A stretch of DNA of 64,000 nt from Ktedonobacter sp. SOSP1-85. GTDB taxonomy: Bacteria; Chloroflexota; Ktedonobacteria; Ktedonobacterales; Ktedonobacteraceae. Where the stretch lies: contig NZ_BNJI01000001.1 of NCBI RefSeq assembly GCF_016587415.1, positions 1,961,501 through 2,025,500 on the forward strand. Direction: 5' to 3'. Shown one piece after another: positions 1 to 8,225 of the stretch (the stretch's first letter is position 1; each line of letters begins with the position of its first letter). The notes under the pieces are model-generated. The model did not search any database, was not told the DNA's origin, and saw only the letters and a list, made by a program, of their open reading frames with translations. Made by a program: the position numbers and the translations under genes.

Positions 1-1805
1 CTCACGCCCTGTGTGAGCCTGATGCCTTTCAGCGCTTTGTCAAGGCTGCTCTTAAATTGAGTAGTGCGATCATCAGCAATACGTGTATCATTGGACCAAA
101 TACGGATACGTCGTTGCTGATAATCTTGCTCCCATTCAGCTCCCTCGGGTGTCTGTAAACGATACTCCTCACCAACGCGCATGAGCTGACCAGAATCAAC
201 CAGACTTTGTAGCAGAGTTGGAATGCACTGGCGCAGTTTCGCATTGGCGTTCACATCCGCCACATCCCCGACCAGGAGATCGGCAAGTGTTTCCACATTT
301 GCCCGCAGCCCTGTTGCAGCCACTCCTTCCGTTGGCAGCTTGCTAATCAAAAAAATGATTGCACTGAGCCGCGAACGTAGTTTTCCATCAGCGGTGCCAT
401 CATCCATCTGCTCAATTGCCGTAGCCACATCGCGCAGCAAGACGCTACTCTGGATCATCTCGGTTTTCAGTTGATTATAGATGACATCGCCCGCAACTAC
501 GGTGCCGAGAGGTTCATTTGCGATCTCTTTAATAGCGTCATGGACGATGCGCAACTGTGTGCGCAGTTGACCTGCCATGCCCATACTATCCACCGCCCGC
601 AAAACGCTTTCCCAAAAGCGGCTCCTGGCTGGCAGCAGAGGATAATCTGGGATCAGGTGCTGTTTATCCGTTGGTCGCGGCCCAATCCTCGTACCAGCAA
701 GATGGCGGTTAATCTCACCACTGGCCGCATCCAGGACCGTTTGCAGGGCAGGTACTTGTGTAGGTTGCTTGCGCAAAACAACCTCGCGTACTACGCGTTC
801 AACGTCAGTATCAGTTAGTGACACACGTACCGTAAAGCGGCCTTGCAGTTTTTGTAACTGGGGTGTCGCCACAATTGCAGCCTGCCCGGTAGCAATGAAC
901 AACAAGCGGTTGCCGAAGCGCGAAGAACAGGTCTCTACAACGAGCTGCACTTGTTCAGCCCGCCGCGAATCGTCTCCAATAAATTGCTGCAATTCGTCAA
1001 AGATCAGCAACGTACACGGTAATTTGCCTGGCGTTGTTGATTGCAACTCAAGCACGTCGCGCATTGTGCTCAGAAGTTCATCATCGGAGATATCTTCCTT
1101 GTTGGGATATTGCGCTTTGAGCAAGCTACGAGCTTCAGCCGCGCTATTGGCAAAGGCGGGATAGACCTCAAGCAAACTTTCTGCCAGAATATTGGATACA
1201 TACATATTACGCAGTTCTCTGGAAAAATTGCTGCCTTTGTTCGCAACACCAGCCTTCACATCTGCATAGTAGCCCTGCTGAATCAGCCAGATTACGAAAC
1301 GTGCGGGAGCATACTGCTCTGGGAGATCTGCGCTGCGAAACAGAATGCCCAGCAAGGCCAGGCGCACGCTTTTTCCTGCGCCAGCTCCCAATGTACCTGC
1401 CGCTGACCATAAACCGCCTTCACGCCGCCCAGCAATCGTCAGCTCTTTCAAAAGATCGGCGATCTCATCTGGCAATTTGGCCAGACCCCGTGCGTGCGCG
1501 CCATCAGGAAACGTTGTATCACGCCAGAGGTATTCAAGCACACGCACAAAGTGCGATTTGCCGCTGCCATAAAAACCACTCACCCAGATCGCGGGCTGTT
1601 TTGTCTCGTGAATACTTGCGAGATAGGTGGAGAGAATAAGCTGCAAGCCACGCTGATATTCACCTTCGCATACAAAGTGCGAAAGTTCGTAGTGCAAGAC
1701 ATTCCACTCTTCAATCGTAGATGGGTTAATTACTTGCGCTACACCATTATTGGGTATGATATGTGTGGTGGGATTTTCGAGAAAAATATCGCGATTCTTT
1801 AGCAT
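1..1805 (-). CDS. brxC: BREX system P-loop ATPase BrxC (partial, N-terminal part)
   Basis: The minus strand is open without a stop from an ATG at 1805 to the left edge, about 601 codons, so the C-terminal part lies outside the window. Residues 77-84 read GFYGSGKS, a Walker A loop in the SGFxGSGKSHF context typical of the BrxC/DUF6079 ATPase. Near residues 266-272 LLIFDELQQF is a Walker B motif. BrxC is a large AAA-type ATPase required for BREX phage exclusion, in which host DNA is methylated and phage replication is blocked. It starts 4 nt after brxB, so it is translated as part of one operon with brxA and brxB. The pglX, pglZ and brxL genes would be expected further left. Identification rests on the motif context plus the brxA-brxB-brxC order. 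Confidence 0.9.
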   Translation of the reverse strand, partial: MLKNRDIFLENPTTHIIPNNGVAQVINPSTIEEWNVLHYELSHFVCEGEYQRGLQLILSTYLASIHETKQPAIWVSGFYGSGKSHFVRVLEYLWRDTTFPDGAHARGLAKLPDEIADLLKELTIAGRREGGLWSAAGTLGAGAGKSVRLALLGILFRSADLPEQYAPARFVIWLIQQGYYADVKAGVANKGSNFSRELRNMYVSNILAESLLEVYPAFANSAAEARSLLKAQYPNKEDISDDELLSTMRDVLELQSTTPGKLPCTLLIFDELQQFIGDDSRRAEQVQLVVETCSSRFGNRLLFIATGQAAIVATPQLQKLQGRFTVRVSLTDTDVERVVREVVLRKQPTQVPALQTVLDAASGEINRHLAGTRIGPRPTDKQHLIPDYPLLPARSRFWESVLRAVDSMGMAGQLRTQLRIVHDAIKEIANEPLGTVVAGDVIYNQLKTEMIQSSVLLRDVATAIEQMDDGTADGKLRSRLSAIIFLISKLPTEGVAATGLRANVETLADLLVGDVADVNANAKLRQCIPTLLQSLVDSGQLMRVGEEYRLQTPEGAEWEQDYQQRRIRIWSNDTRIADDRTTQFKSSLDKALKGIRLTQGV

Positions 1806-1809
1806 AAAT

Positions 1810-2361
1810 TCACTTTCCCTCTACAGCAGTTATGGGTACGGCCAAATAATTCCAGCCATCACGAGCATCCAAAAGACGGTAACTAGGACCGTTATGTTGA
1901 CCAGGAAAAAAGACCAGCATTCTCCCGCGTATGGATGGAGTAACCGTCTCAAAAAGAGCCGAGGCAGATGTTAAACCGAAGAGCGAGGCCAGGCCAGAGA
2001 TAGCCACTACGGTATCTGTACCAACATCAGGCCCACTGAGCGTGGCGACAATCTGCTGAGAAACGAACGCCGCGAAATCCTGCAAAGCGAGTTCCATATC
2101 TTCTGGTTCTTCAAAGTAAGCCTCGCGATATTCATGTTCTGCCATCCATTGTGCAAAAAGGTTGGTTAAATCAAGATGCACCCATGAATGTTTGGCATCC
2201 TTCGTCGCCCGCTCAAATTCTGGGATGCGCAGACGTAAACGACGTTCCTGTGCCGGATCATAGATGGCAAACCAGACTTTTTCGGGTCCAGCCAGTGTCC
2301 GCTCCCAGGGAAGCTGCACGAAGCGTTCGTAGGCATTGACCAATCCTTCGATCTCGTTCAC
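1810..2361 (-). CDS. brxB: BREX protein BrxB (DUF1788)
   Basis: This 183-residue protein matches the DUF1788/BrxB family in length and in its C-terminal signature: GRMLVFFPG followed by YRLLDARDGWNYLAVPI near residues 146-177. BrxB is a small core subunit of type 1 BREX islands; its biochemical role is not settled. It lies between a BrxA-like gene upstream and brxC 4 nt downstream, which is the canonical order brxA-brxB-brxC. No signal peptide or membrane segment is visible. The gene looks intact. Confidence 0.9.
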   Translation of the reverse strand: MNEIEGLVNAYERFVQLPWERTLAGPEKVWFAIYDPAQERRLRLRIPEFERATKDAKHSWVHLDLTNLFAQWMAEHEYREAYFEEPEDMELALQDFAAFVSQQIVATLSGPDVGTDTVVAISGLASLFGLTSASALFETVTPSIRGRMLVFFPGQHNGPSYRLLDARDGWNYLAVPITAVEGK

Positions 2362-2383
2362 GAACTGCCTGCCTTTCCTTCTC

Positions 2384-3145
2384 TCATTTTCTCAACAGAT
2401 GGCGAAAACCAACCTCGGTCACATTCCCCATATGCCGATACTCGATCCAACCACGTTGCGAAGCAACAATGGCGTGTTCGTGCAAAATATGCATAGGAGT
2501 ATCCAATAATCGGCACCAGATTGTCTGAAATAATGCTTCTCCGCGCGCGCCAGAAAAATGGCCAAGCAGCAGAGCATACGTCACAGAGGCAGGATGGCAG
2601 TGCGTCTGCACCCGTACTTTTTTAAGCTTGCCGCTTAAGAAGCCAGCTTGTTGCCAGGAAGAGATCGCATTGCGTCCAATACTCGCCAGAGTTGTGGAGT
2701 TGTAACGCTGAGGGAAACAGGCATCTACCACCTCGGCCAGCATCTCCGGCTCAATAGACTCGCCTATGGGGAGTGCGAGGATTTTTTCAGCCGTGCCTCT
2801 TAAAATAGCGTCTCTGGCCACGGCGCTCAGCAGAGCCAGTAAGGGTTGTGCCTCTACATCTTCATCCCACAGATCCCTGAGAGAGCGAAAAAGCACAATA
2901 GTGGTATCCAAGGCATACAAGACGCGCAACTTCAGAAAAGAAGCCCGGCGCGTCGCCACCGTTCTCTTTAAGAGAACGTTTTCCTCAATAATCGCGGCCT
3001 GGTACTCATTCAAACTGGCACCCTGCTGACACGCCGCAAGTAGGAGGCGAAGCTCTGCAAGCATCATGGTACGGCCACCATGTACGCTGACAGACTCGTT
3101 GATAAAGCCAAACTCATCTGCCGATGCGGGAATGTGTAATGACAT
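2384..3145 (-). CDS. brxA: BREX protein BrxA-like (DUF1819)
   Basis: A 253-residue, mostly helical, soluble-looking protein occupying the brxA position, 22 nt upstream of brxB on the same strand. The central part (about residues 60-150: leader-type helices, ATRRASFLKLRVLYALDT, then LRDLWDEDVEAQPLLALLSA) fits the DUF1819 family, whose structurally characterised members are DNA-binding helical proteins. It is somewhat longer than the usual roughly 200-residue members. The call depends on position as much as on sequence. It is the first intact gene of the operon. The region upstream contains a helicase relic rather than a regulator such as BrxR. Confidence 0.78.
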   Translation of the reverse strand: MSLHIPASADEFGFINESVSVHGGRTMMLAELRLLLAACQQGASLNEYQAAIIEENVLLKRTVATRRASFLKLRVLYALDTTIVLFRSLRDLWDEDVEAQPLLALLSAVARDAILRGTAEKILALPIGESIEPEMLAEVVDACFPQRYNSTTLASIGRNAISSWQQAGFLSGKLKKVRVQTHCHPASVTYALLLGHFSGARGEALFQTIWCRLLDTPMHILHEHAIVASQRGWIEYRHMGNVTEVGFRHLLRK

Positions 3146-3149
3146 CCGT

Positions 3150-3572
3150 GTTCCTAACTGAAGAATTGTTGGAAATAATTAATATGAACAGTTTTCTACC
3201 GGAGCCCGTTCCCATGGTCAGAACATAGCTCGCCCTCTGCTGGGCAACGCGAATAGCCTCCGACTGGTGCTCGTGCAGGCGCAGAACCGATCCAACCGTA
3301 TTAAATGCGGTTTTCCCTTTGCGAAAGATACGTGCGCACTCTCGGCACAATACGTCATTGGATACAAATTCGTCGATTTACTCATCAGGCTCAAAAAGAG
3401 GATTGAGCTGGATCAACGGTTCGGGCCAGAGTGCCCCTTCCCGCAATTTCCCTTCCACAGAAGACTGTATATCCTGGTCACGTATCTGAATAAAGCTATT
3501 GATATAAGAGGCGTAGTCCTGAATAAGCTGGTCGCGAAACTCAAACATAGTTTGTGTGGGCATCATTGCCAA
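3150..3572 (-). pseudogene. Remnant of a large DEAD/DEAH-type helicase, N-terminal part
   Basis: Reading from ATG 3572, the frame gives FRDQLIQDYASYINSF and LWPEPLIQLNP, an N-terminus I associate with large superfamily 2 helicases in defence islands. An in-frame TAA interrupts it near 3377. The same frame then resumes with a CRECARIFRKGK segment and LRLHEHQSEAIRVAQQ, followed by a damaged motif I, TMGTGSGRKL, where TGTGSGKS would be expected. Homology ends at about 3170, just before brxA. About 140 residues remain of a protein that is normally far longer. It therefore looks like an internally deleted and nonsense-mutated gene, perhaps once part of the same defence operon. Exact family membership is uncertain. 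Confidence 0.7.
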
Positions 3573-4513
3573 ATGCTTTCTACGTGCATATCACGAGAAA
3601 TAAAACCCAAACCACGAAAGCCATTGTTAAAACACATAATCAAAAATATGTATACAACTCTTTTTATTGTAGAGATCTAATGGTTTTTTGTCAATAAAGC
3701 AATTAAAGGTTTTAAGATCTATAAAAATTTATCAAACGATAAAAACTTCTCACCTATTTAGCCATTTAACGTGAAACAACCCGAGTTTTTAGGCTCTATG
3801 TGCCTGACTACCTCAGTATATCTTGGGAATGGGCCAGTAACCACACGCTGAAGCTCAGGAAGGGCAGCCTGCCTCGAAGATACTCTGCGGAGCATCGTTG
3901 TTGAGCCTGTCGAGTGCCACCGCATAAAGCGGCCCGACAACGGTGAAGGGGAATGAGGCTCCTTCTCTCCGCTGAAGTGAGGCGAGAATACGAGGTGACC
4001 TCGTATTCCTCGACAAGCCAGGCGACACTTTGCTATGCGAAGCTCTTCAGTGCCTGGAGCCTTAGGTACATCTACTGCAGAAACGATTCTCGCCATTGCT
4101 CAGCAGCATGGTTATAAGCATTCCGTGAATACACCTGAACAATATCAACGATTACAACGATTACAGGCTACTGAACTCATTCTAAACGTGGCCAATTTTA
4201 TGGAGAAATGCTCTTATCCAGCGATTATAGTTAGCTGGGATGGGCTATACATCTGGTACCAGACACCATTCGCTCCACAAGTTCATCATCGATGAGTCCC
4301 AAGGTACAAGCAGCAATGAATTGACTGGGACCATCTAGGACGAGGCATTTCCAGCACTGCTATTGCGAGCAATATAAACTGCTCACAAACAGTGTTGGGA
4401 AAGCTGGAAAGATGGGGGCAGTGTCATGACCAGGAGAACTAACCTCTATTTTTACCACTTCTCTTGAAAGTCGCCAACAGAATATAACATATTTCTTACA
4501 TTATAATATGCTA
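3573..4513. other. Intergenic stretch between BREX relic and regulator
   Basis: No convincing gene. The first 150 bases are AT-rich. A near-perfect palindrome at 3984-4006 (GAATACGAGGT, 1-nt spacer, ACCTCGTATTC) could form a hairpin. A plus-strand ORF at 4035-4295 (86 codons) has no recognisable family and no clear ribosome binding site; it may be decayed sequence. Confidence 0.4.
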
Positions 4514-5233
4514 TCATCCGTAAATGTCCTTCAATAAAGCTGCCCTGGTTACTCCCTCTTCTTCAAGAGAATAAAACCACTTCCTAATCTGGGTAGAGGC
4601 AATTTGCCAGTAATCATCCATTTCACGATAGAGTGAGCGAGGAAGCTTTACAATGAATTCTTCTTTGAAAAGCCCTCCAAATAAGAGGGCGTTTAGTTTA
4701 GAGGAACTCCCAAACTCACTTTCAGGATAGGTTTCTCCCAAATAGTCTGCAAGGATAGCTTCCGCTAATCTTGATGGACCACCACCAGAATATCCCCATT
4801 CGAACACGATTTCTTTTTCCGGATTTCGTTTTTCAGAGCCAAAATATTTCAAAGGACGTCCATTCACAGTTACATAGGTGCCCTTTGACGAATACTTTCC
4901 TTCTCTTCTATAGACTCTGCGTCCACAATACAGTTTAAAATCTTCTTTGGGCGGAAGCATTTGCTCAAGCTCGGATACTGTGGCTGGCGAAACAGGTTTT
5001 TCCTGCTTTTTCTCCGCTGATAGCGGCTGACGCTCTCGCTGAAAGTCTTCTTCCTTTAAGCCTAAAATATCTATGAGTCCCCGTTGGCTCTCATAATTTG
5101 GAAATTTATCTTTTTTTTCCCAGCGCAAAACGGTGCGTGCCGCGACACCAAGTTTTTCTGCGAGGGTTTCTTGCGACCAATTCCTTTTTTTCCTAGCTAG
5201 CCTAATCTTTTGACCTATTAACTCTTCTGGCAT
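4514..5233 (-). CDS. XRE-family transcriptional regulator with DUF6166 domain
   Basis: The N-terminal 60 residues form a Cro/CI-type helix-turn-helix (IGQKIRLARKKRNWSQETLAEKLGV with TVLRWEKK as recognition region). A charged linker follows. From about residue 98 there is a DUF6166-like domain: YCGRRVYRREGKY, TYVTVNGRPL, then FEWGYSGGGPSRLAEAIL, the hallmark FEWGYxGxGPxxLAxAIL signature. The C-terminal 60 residues are helical. It is likely a DNA-binding regulator of a neighbouring mobile or defence module. TGACAT-type repeats upstream at 5361-5403 could be its operator. DUF6166 has no established function that I know of. It does not overlap any neighbour. Confidence 0.75.
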   Translation of the reverse strand: MPEELIGQKIRLARKKRNWSQETLAEKLGVAARTVLRWEKKDKFPNYESQRGLIDILGLKEEDFQRERQPLSAEKKQEKPVSPATVSELEQMLPPKEDFKLYCGRRVYRREGKYSSKGTYVTVNGRPLKYFGSEKRNPEKEIVFEWGYSGGGPSRLAEAILADYLGETYPESEFGSSSKLNALLFGGLFKEEFIVKLPRSLYREMDDYWQIASTQIRKWFYSLEEEGVTRAALLKDIYG

Positions 5234-5360
5234 GATGTTTTCCTCGAAACATAGAGAGCCTGCCTAATTTAAGGAACAAAGGTTTTGCTGTAAAACGATT
5301 GTTATCATTGTACAAAACTATAAAGACCTGTACAAGTCCAGATTTCCAGCTTCTCTCAAT

Positions 5361-5403
5361 ACTGACATTTTTTACGCATTTGAAAAATGACACTGACATG
5401 TCA
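5361..5403. promoter_or_regulatory. Candidate operator, TGACAT repeats
   Basis: TGACATTTTT at 5363-5372 and the near-inverted AAAAATGACA at 5383-5392 are followed by a perfect 10-bp palindrome TGACATGTCA at 5394-5403. They lie upstream of the XRE regulator (start 5233) and of the divergent ORF at 5522. Such spaced half-sites are typical of XRE-type operators; binding is inference. Confidence 0.35.
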
Positions 5404-5521
5404 TGGTTCAGCCTAAAAGGTGGCATTAAACTAGACAGCAAAGGTCACTCACCTACAACTTAATCATTGCTGTCCGAACGACCTGACTCATTCTAGAGGA
5501 CAGGGGGAGTAGGGAAAGATC

Positions 5522-5785
5522 ATGAAATCTGTTCAAAAGATTGTAAGACCGATAAAGGCAGTAGAAGAAAACCGATCCCTGACATCTGAGATCACCCGCT
5601 TACTCAACCTCCTAGTGCGTTTTGAAATGCGTCATCAGGCGCAACATGATCAGCAGACAAAGGCAAGACGTCATCGTAGGGAGAACCACTTTTTAACTAG
5701 ACTTTACAGTGCGGTACTGTACGGCACTTTATCTCATCACATCTACTATTATCGTTGCAGGTATGGAACAGTGCCGTACCTGTAA
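5522..5785 (+). CDS. Small hypothetical protein upstream of partition genes
   Basis: An 87-codon ORF begins 10-15 nt after a purine-rich GGGGGAGTAGGG that could serve as ribosome binding site. The first 60 residues are charged and helical (VEENRSLTSEITRLLNLLVRF). The last 27 codons run through the palindromic repeats at 5706-5781, which makes the C-terminus suspicious. No family recognised. It might be a true short leader gene, or the region may simply be the promoter/centromere of the partition operon. Confidence 0.3.
   Translation: MKSVQKIVRPIKAVEENRSLTSEITRLLNLLVRFEMRHQAQHDQQTKARRHRRENHFLTRLYSAVLYGTLSHHIYYYRCRYGTVPYL
5706..5781. repeat. Palindromic repeats, centromere- or operator-like, upstream of parM-like gene
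   Basis: AGTGCGGTAC-T-GTACGGCACT (5708-5728) is a palindrome with a single mismatch. The related decamer AGTGCCGTAC recurs at 5770-5779, inside a second imperfect inverted repeat (AGGTATGG at 5760 and CCGTACCT ending 5781). They lie immediately upstream of an actin-type partition ATPase and its small partner, the usual place for a parC centromere/operator. The partition role is inference from position. Confidence 0.45.
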
Positions 5786-5803
5786 CCAGGCAGGAGGAAA
5801 AGA

Positions 5804-6865
5804 TTGCGCAACATCTATCCCGTCGGTTTTGATCCAGGCAATAGCGAAACCTCTCTTGTTACCTTTCTACCAAACGGAGAACAGAGGATATTGACAATAC
5901 CAAGCTATGCGGGAAGAGGCTCATCTACTGATTTGAAGCGGTTCCGCACCATGCACATGGCTCAGTCTGACATATTCCAATCGGGAGAATATGTTTTAAA
6001 TTGCCCAGAAATCGATGTATCAGAGTACTTTGTTGGCTCTCTAGCATTAAGTCAGAGTCAGATTTCCACCTCGGCTCGCGGAGATATCAACCGATACTGG
6101 AGCACACTCATGCTGCTCTTACTCCTAACGGTACTAGGAGCGGCAATTCCCGATGCTGAATTCGAAGTATCACTGGTCATGGGAGTACCCATTGAAACGT
6201 ATAGCGAGCAGAATCGGCTCAAGGTGCGCAAAGCGCTAGAGGGGGAGCATCACTTTACGCTCAATGGCCGAGAGCGATCAGCTGTTGTCCAGGTGGCAAA
6301 AGTCATTATGGAAGGTGCAGGAGCTATGATCGCTGCTGGAGACGACCGTATGTTACGACAAGCAGCCATCGATATAGGAGGCCGGACTACTGATTTATAT
6401 ACTGCTGATGGACAAATACCCTTAATACCTTTGTGTAAGGGTTCAGCGCTTGGTGTTGAACTCGTTGGTGACATACTAAACCGCAGGTTCCAAGAACGCT
6501 TCGGCCGAACTCTGACCATCCAGGAAACGCGAGGGATTCTGAGAGCCGCCGTTGGGAACATCCCCTATCCGCTTATCTATACAAATGGTCAGGAGGTAAG
6601 TTCCATCGATATCCACCATCTGGTTGATGACGCTTTAAGAAGCGTAGGGCGTGACATCACGACCTTTTTGAGTCAGACCTGGGCCAACGGAGAACTTGGC
6701 GCAGTTGGTACCGATTTAGCGAAAGTACTCCTAGTAGGTGGAGGTGCCTACTACTTCTACCGGGACATCGCACGCATTATTCCGCATGTGATGGTTCCAC
6801 AGCAACCAGAGTTGGCAAATGCACTGGGCTATGCTGAACTCGCTCGGCATTTACAGTCACGTTAG
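5804..6865 (+). CDS. ParM/StbA-like actin-type partition ATPase
   Basis: A 353-residue protein of the actin/Hsp70 fold. The phosphate-1 loop is GFDPGNSETSL (residues 8-18), a connect-like MEGAGA is near 169-174, the phosphate-2 loop is AIDIGGRTTDLY (188-199), and an adenosine-binding LLVGGGAYYF is near 309-318. Plasmid actins of this type polymerise and push plasmid copies apart with a small DNA-binding adaptor. The start is a TTG at 5804, chosen because AGGAGG sits 8 nt upstream and the phosphate-1 strand begins at once. The partner gene follows 10 nt downstream. Finding such a gene in the same module as transfer genes and a serine recombinase suggests an integrated plasmid-like element. Confidence 0.85.
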   Translation: MRNIYPVGFDPGNSETSLVTFLPNGEQRILTIPSYAGRGSSTDLKRFRTMHMAQSDIFQSGEYVLNCPEIDVSEYFVGSLALSQSQISTSARGDINRYWSTLMLLLLLTVLGAAIPDAEFEVSLVMGVPIETYSEQNRLKVRKALEGEHHFTLNGRERSAVVQVAKVIMEGAGAMIAAGDDRMLRQAAIDIGGRTTDLYTADGQIPLIPLCKGSALGVELVGDILNRRFQERFGRTLTIQETRGILRAAVGNIPYPLIYTNGQEVSSIDIHHLVDDALRSVGRDITTFLSQTWANGELGAVGTDLAKVLLVGGGAYYFYRDIARIIPHVMVPQQPELANALGYAELARHLQSR

Positions 6866-6875
6866 GAGGAGCAGA

Positions 6876-7193
6876 ATGCCCCGCAATCCAGAAAAGAATG
6901 TCTATGTCACGATTGCCTTTGCACGTACCTCCCCAACGTTGAAGTACCTTCAGCGAGAAGCAAAGGACATGAGCATTTCGGTTGCGGACTTGATTAAAGT
7001 TCTCCTGGCTGACCGTACAGCAGCACTGAAAGGACAGGACAAACAGCTGTGGCTCCCTCGCAAGGAAATGACGACACAATCGTTACCCAGTCTTCCTCAT
7101 GAGAAGACAGAAATCGTCCCTCAGACGGTAACTACTGATGCACCAAGGCGAGCAGCCTCGGCTGCATCAGCAGCGAATTATTGGGATGATTAA
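6876..7193 (+). CDS. Small ParR-like partner of the actin-type ATPase
   Basis: A 105-residue basic protein starting at ATG 6876, with AGGAGGA 5-6 nt upstream and only 10 nt after the ParM-like gene, so the two are co-translated. Residues 1-50 contain a strand-like NVYVTIAF and two predicted helices (PTLKYLQREAKDM and SVADLIKVLLADRTAAL), compatible with a ribbon-helix-helix DNA-binding fold as in ParR/StbB adaptors. The C-terminal half is low complexity and probably disordered, as in ParR tails that contact the filament. Family assignment is by position and size, not by a diagnostic motif. Confidence 0.6.
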   Translation: MPRNPEKNVYVTIAFARTSPTLKYLQREAKDMSISVADLIKVLLADRTAALKGQDKQLWLPRKEMTTQSLPSLPHEKTEIVPQTVTTDAPRRAASAASAANYWDD

Positions 7194-7230
7194 CCACACA
7201 TACGAAGACCATTTTAGCGCGAACATAGCG

Positions 7231-7312
7231 CCACTGGTGAAGTAAGAGGTGGGATACAGATCGGGTTATCCGTGTATCCCAACACTTGACCTGCCTCTTG
7301 CCCTACCAGTGG
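7231..7312. other. Three nested stems between partition and transfer genes
   Basis: Outer stem CCACTGGT (7231-7238) with ACCAGTGG (7305-7312); middle stem AAGAGG (7244-7249) with CCTCTT (7294-7299); inner stem GGGATACA (7251-7258) with TGTATCCC (7273-7280). All three are perfect and properly nested in an otherwise gene-free 310-bp gap. Candidate roles are an origin of transfer or replication or a regulatory RNA; none is proven. Confidence 0.5.
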
Positions 7313-7502
7313 GGCTGATCGCGGATGAGGCATCTCAGAAGGGAGCTGGCTCGGGAGCATTCTATCAAGGTTCGTTGGATAACCGAGCAGACGCAAGGTT
7401 TTTCGACATGACTAACCAGAAAATGTAAAAATGTTTTACCTTGCTCTCTCGCGTCTGGTGATCGGGCCACAGTGCGGGAAGAGACAAAGAATAAGGAGGA
7501 AT

Positions 7503-8207
7503 ATGACTGAACAACATATGCGTCCAGATGCAGGTGTCCGCTACACTGAGGAGGAACGCCGTTGTCTCCGCTGGACCGCCGAACAGGGAGGCGCGCAATT
7601 TGAGCAAGTGCAACGTCTTCTGGCACGTCTGAGTCCCAACCCAGAGAAGCTTGCTAATCCGATGATGCTCTCAGTGCAACGCACGCGGAAAAAGAAAGAT
7701 CGCTGGAAGGATGGTGGCCTTATTGCCTATAAAATCTTTGAGGCAAATAAAAAAGGCTGGTTGTGGCTGACACGCCAGGGTCTGGAATTTGTCGGTCTGG
7801 GTGACTTGCGCTATTACGAGCCTAAACTCGAATCACTTCGTCACCTTTACTATGTCAATCAGGCTCGGCTTTATATTGAACAGCAACGACCAGAGGATGT
7901 ATGGAAATCAGAACGCCTGATTCGTTATGAGCAACCAGCATTTTCGGCTGGAAAGAAGGTTCCCCATGTCCCTGATGCATTGCTCCAAAAACCCAACGGG
8001 GAAACCATTGCAATTGAGGTTGAGCTTACTTTGAAAAAGCGCGAACGGATCCTGGCAATATTGAAGGAATCAACTCATACATACCATCGAACCTGGTACT
8101 TTGTCGCCCGCCCTGCGTGGACAACCGTTGAAGCAGCTCTAGCGCAATTGCCAGAACACCAGCGCAAACGCGTGCAAATACTTTCAGTTGAAGAAAAATT
8201 GCAATAA
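7503..8207 (+). CDS. Replication-relaxation family protein
   Basis: A 234-residue protein beginning at ATG 7503 behind AAGGAGGAAT. The N-terminal half looks like a winged helix (RCLRWTAEQGGAQFEQVQRLL, then GWLWLTRQGLEFVGL). The C-terminal half has VPHVPDALLQKPNGETIAIEVELTLKKRERI near residues 160-190, the PDxxL...AIEVELTxK nuclease-like signature of replication-relaxation proteins found on actinobacterial and Chloroflexota plasmids and integrative elements. These proteins are thought to initiate plasmid replication or transfer, but the biochemistry is poorly known. It is followed 18 nt later by the membrane ATPase gene, so the two probably form one operon. Confidence 0.75.
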   Translation: MTEQHMRPDAGVRYTEEERRCLRWTAEQGGAQFEQVQRLLARLSPNPEKLANPMMLSVQRTRKKKDRWKDGGLIAYKIFEANKKGWLWLTRQGLEFVGLGDLRYYEPKLESLRHLYYVNQARLYIEQQRPEDVWKSERLIRYEQPAFSAGKKVPHVPDALLQKPNGETIAIEVELTLKKRERILAILKESTHTYHRTWYFVARPAWTTVEAALAQLPEHQRKRVQILSVEEKLQ

Positions 8208-8225
8208 TGAGGGAGGAACATATAC

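Noticed and set aside
223..1639. Several plus-strand ORFs of 60-130 codons at the left end
   Set aside because: They overlap the continuous minus-strand BrxC frame with its Walker motifs and have no ribosome binding sites or family features.
4035..4295. 86-codon plus-strand ORF
   Set aside because: No ribosome binding site, no recognised family and poor codon character; kept only as a note in the intergenic entry.
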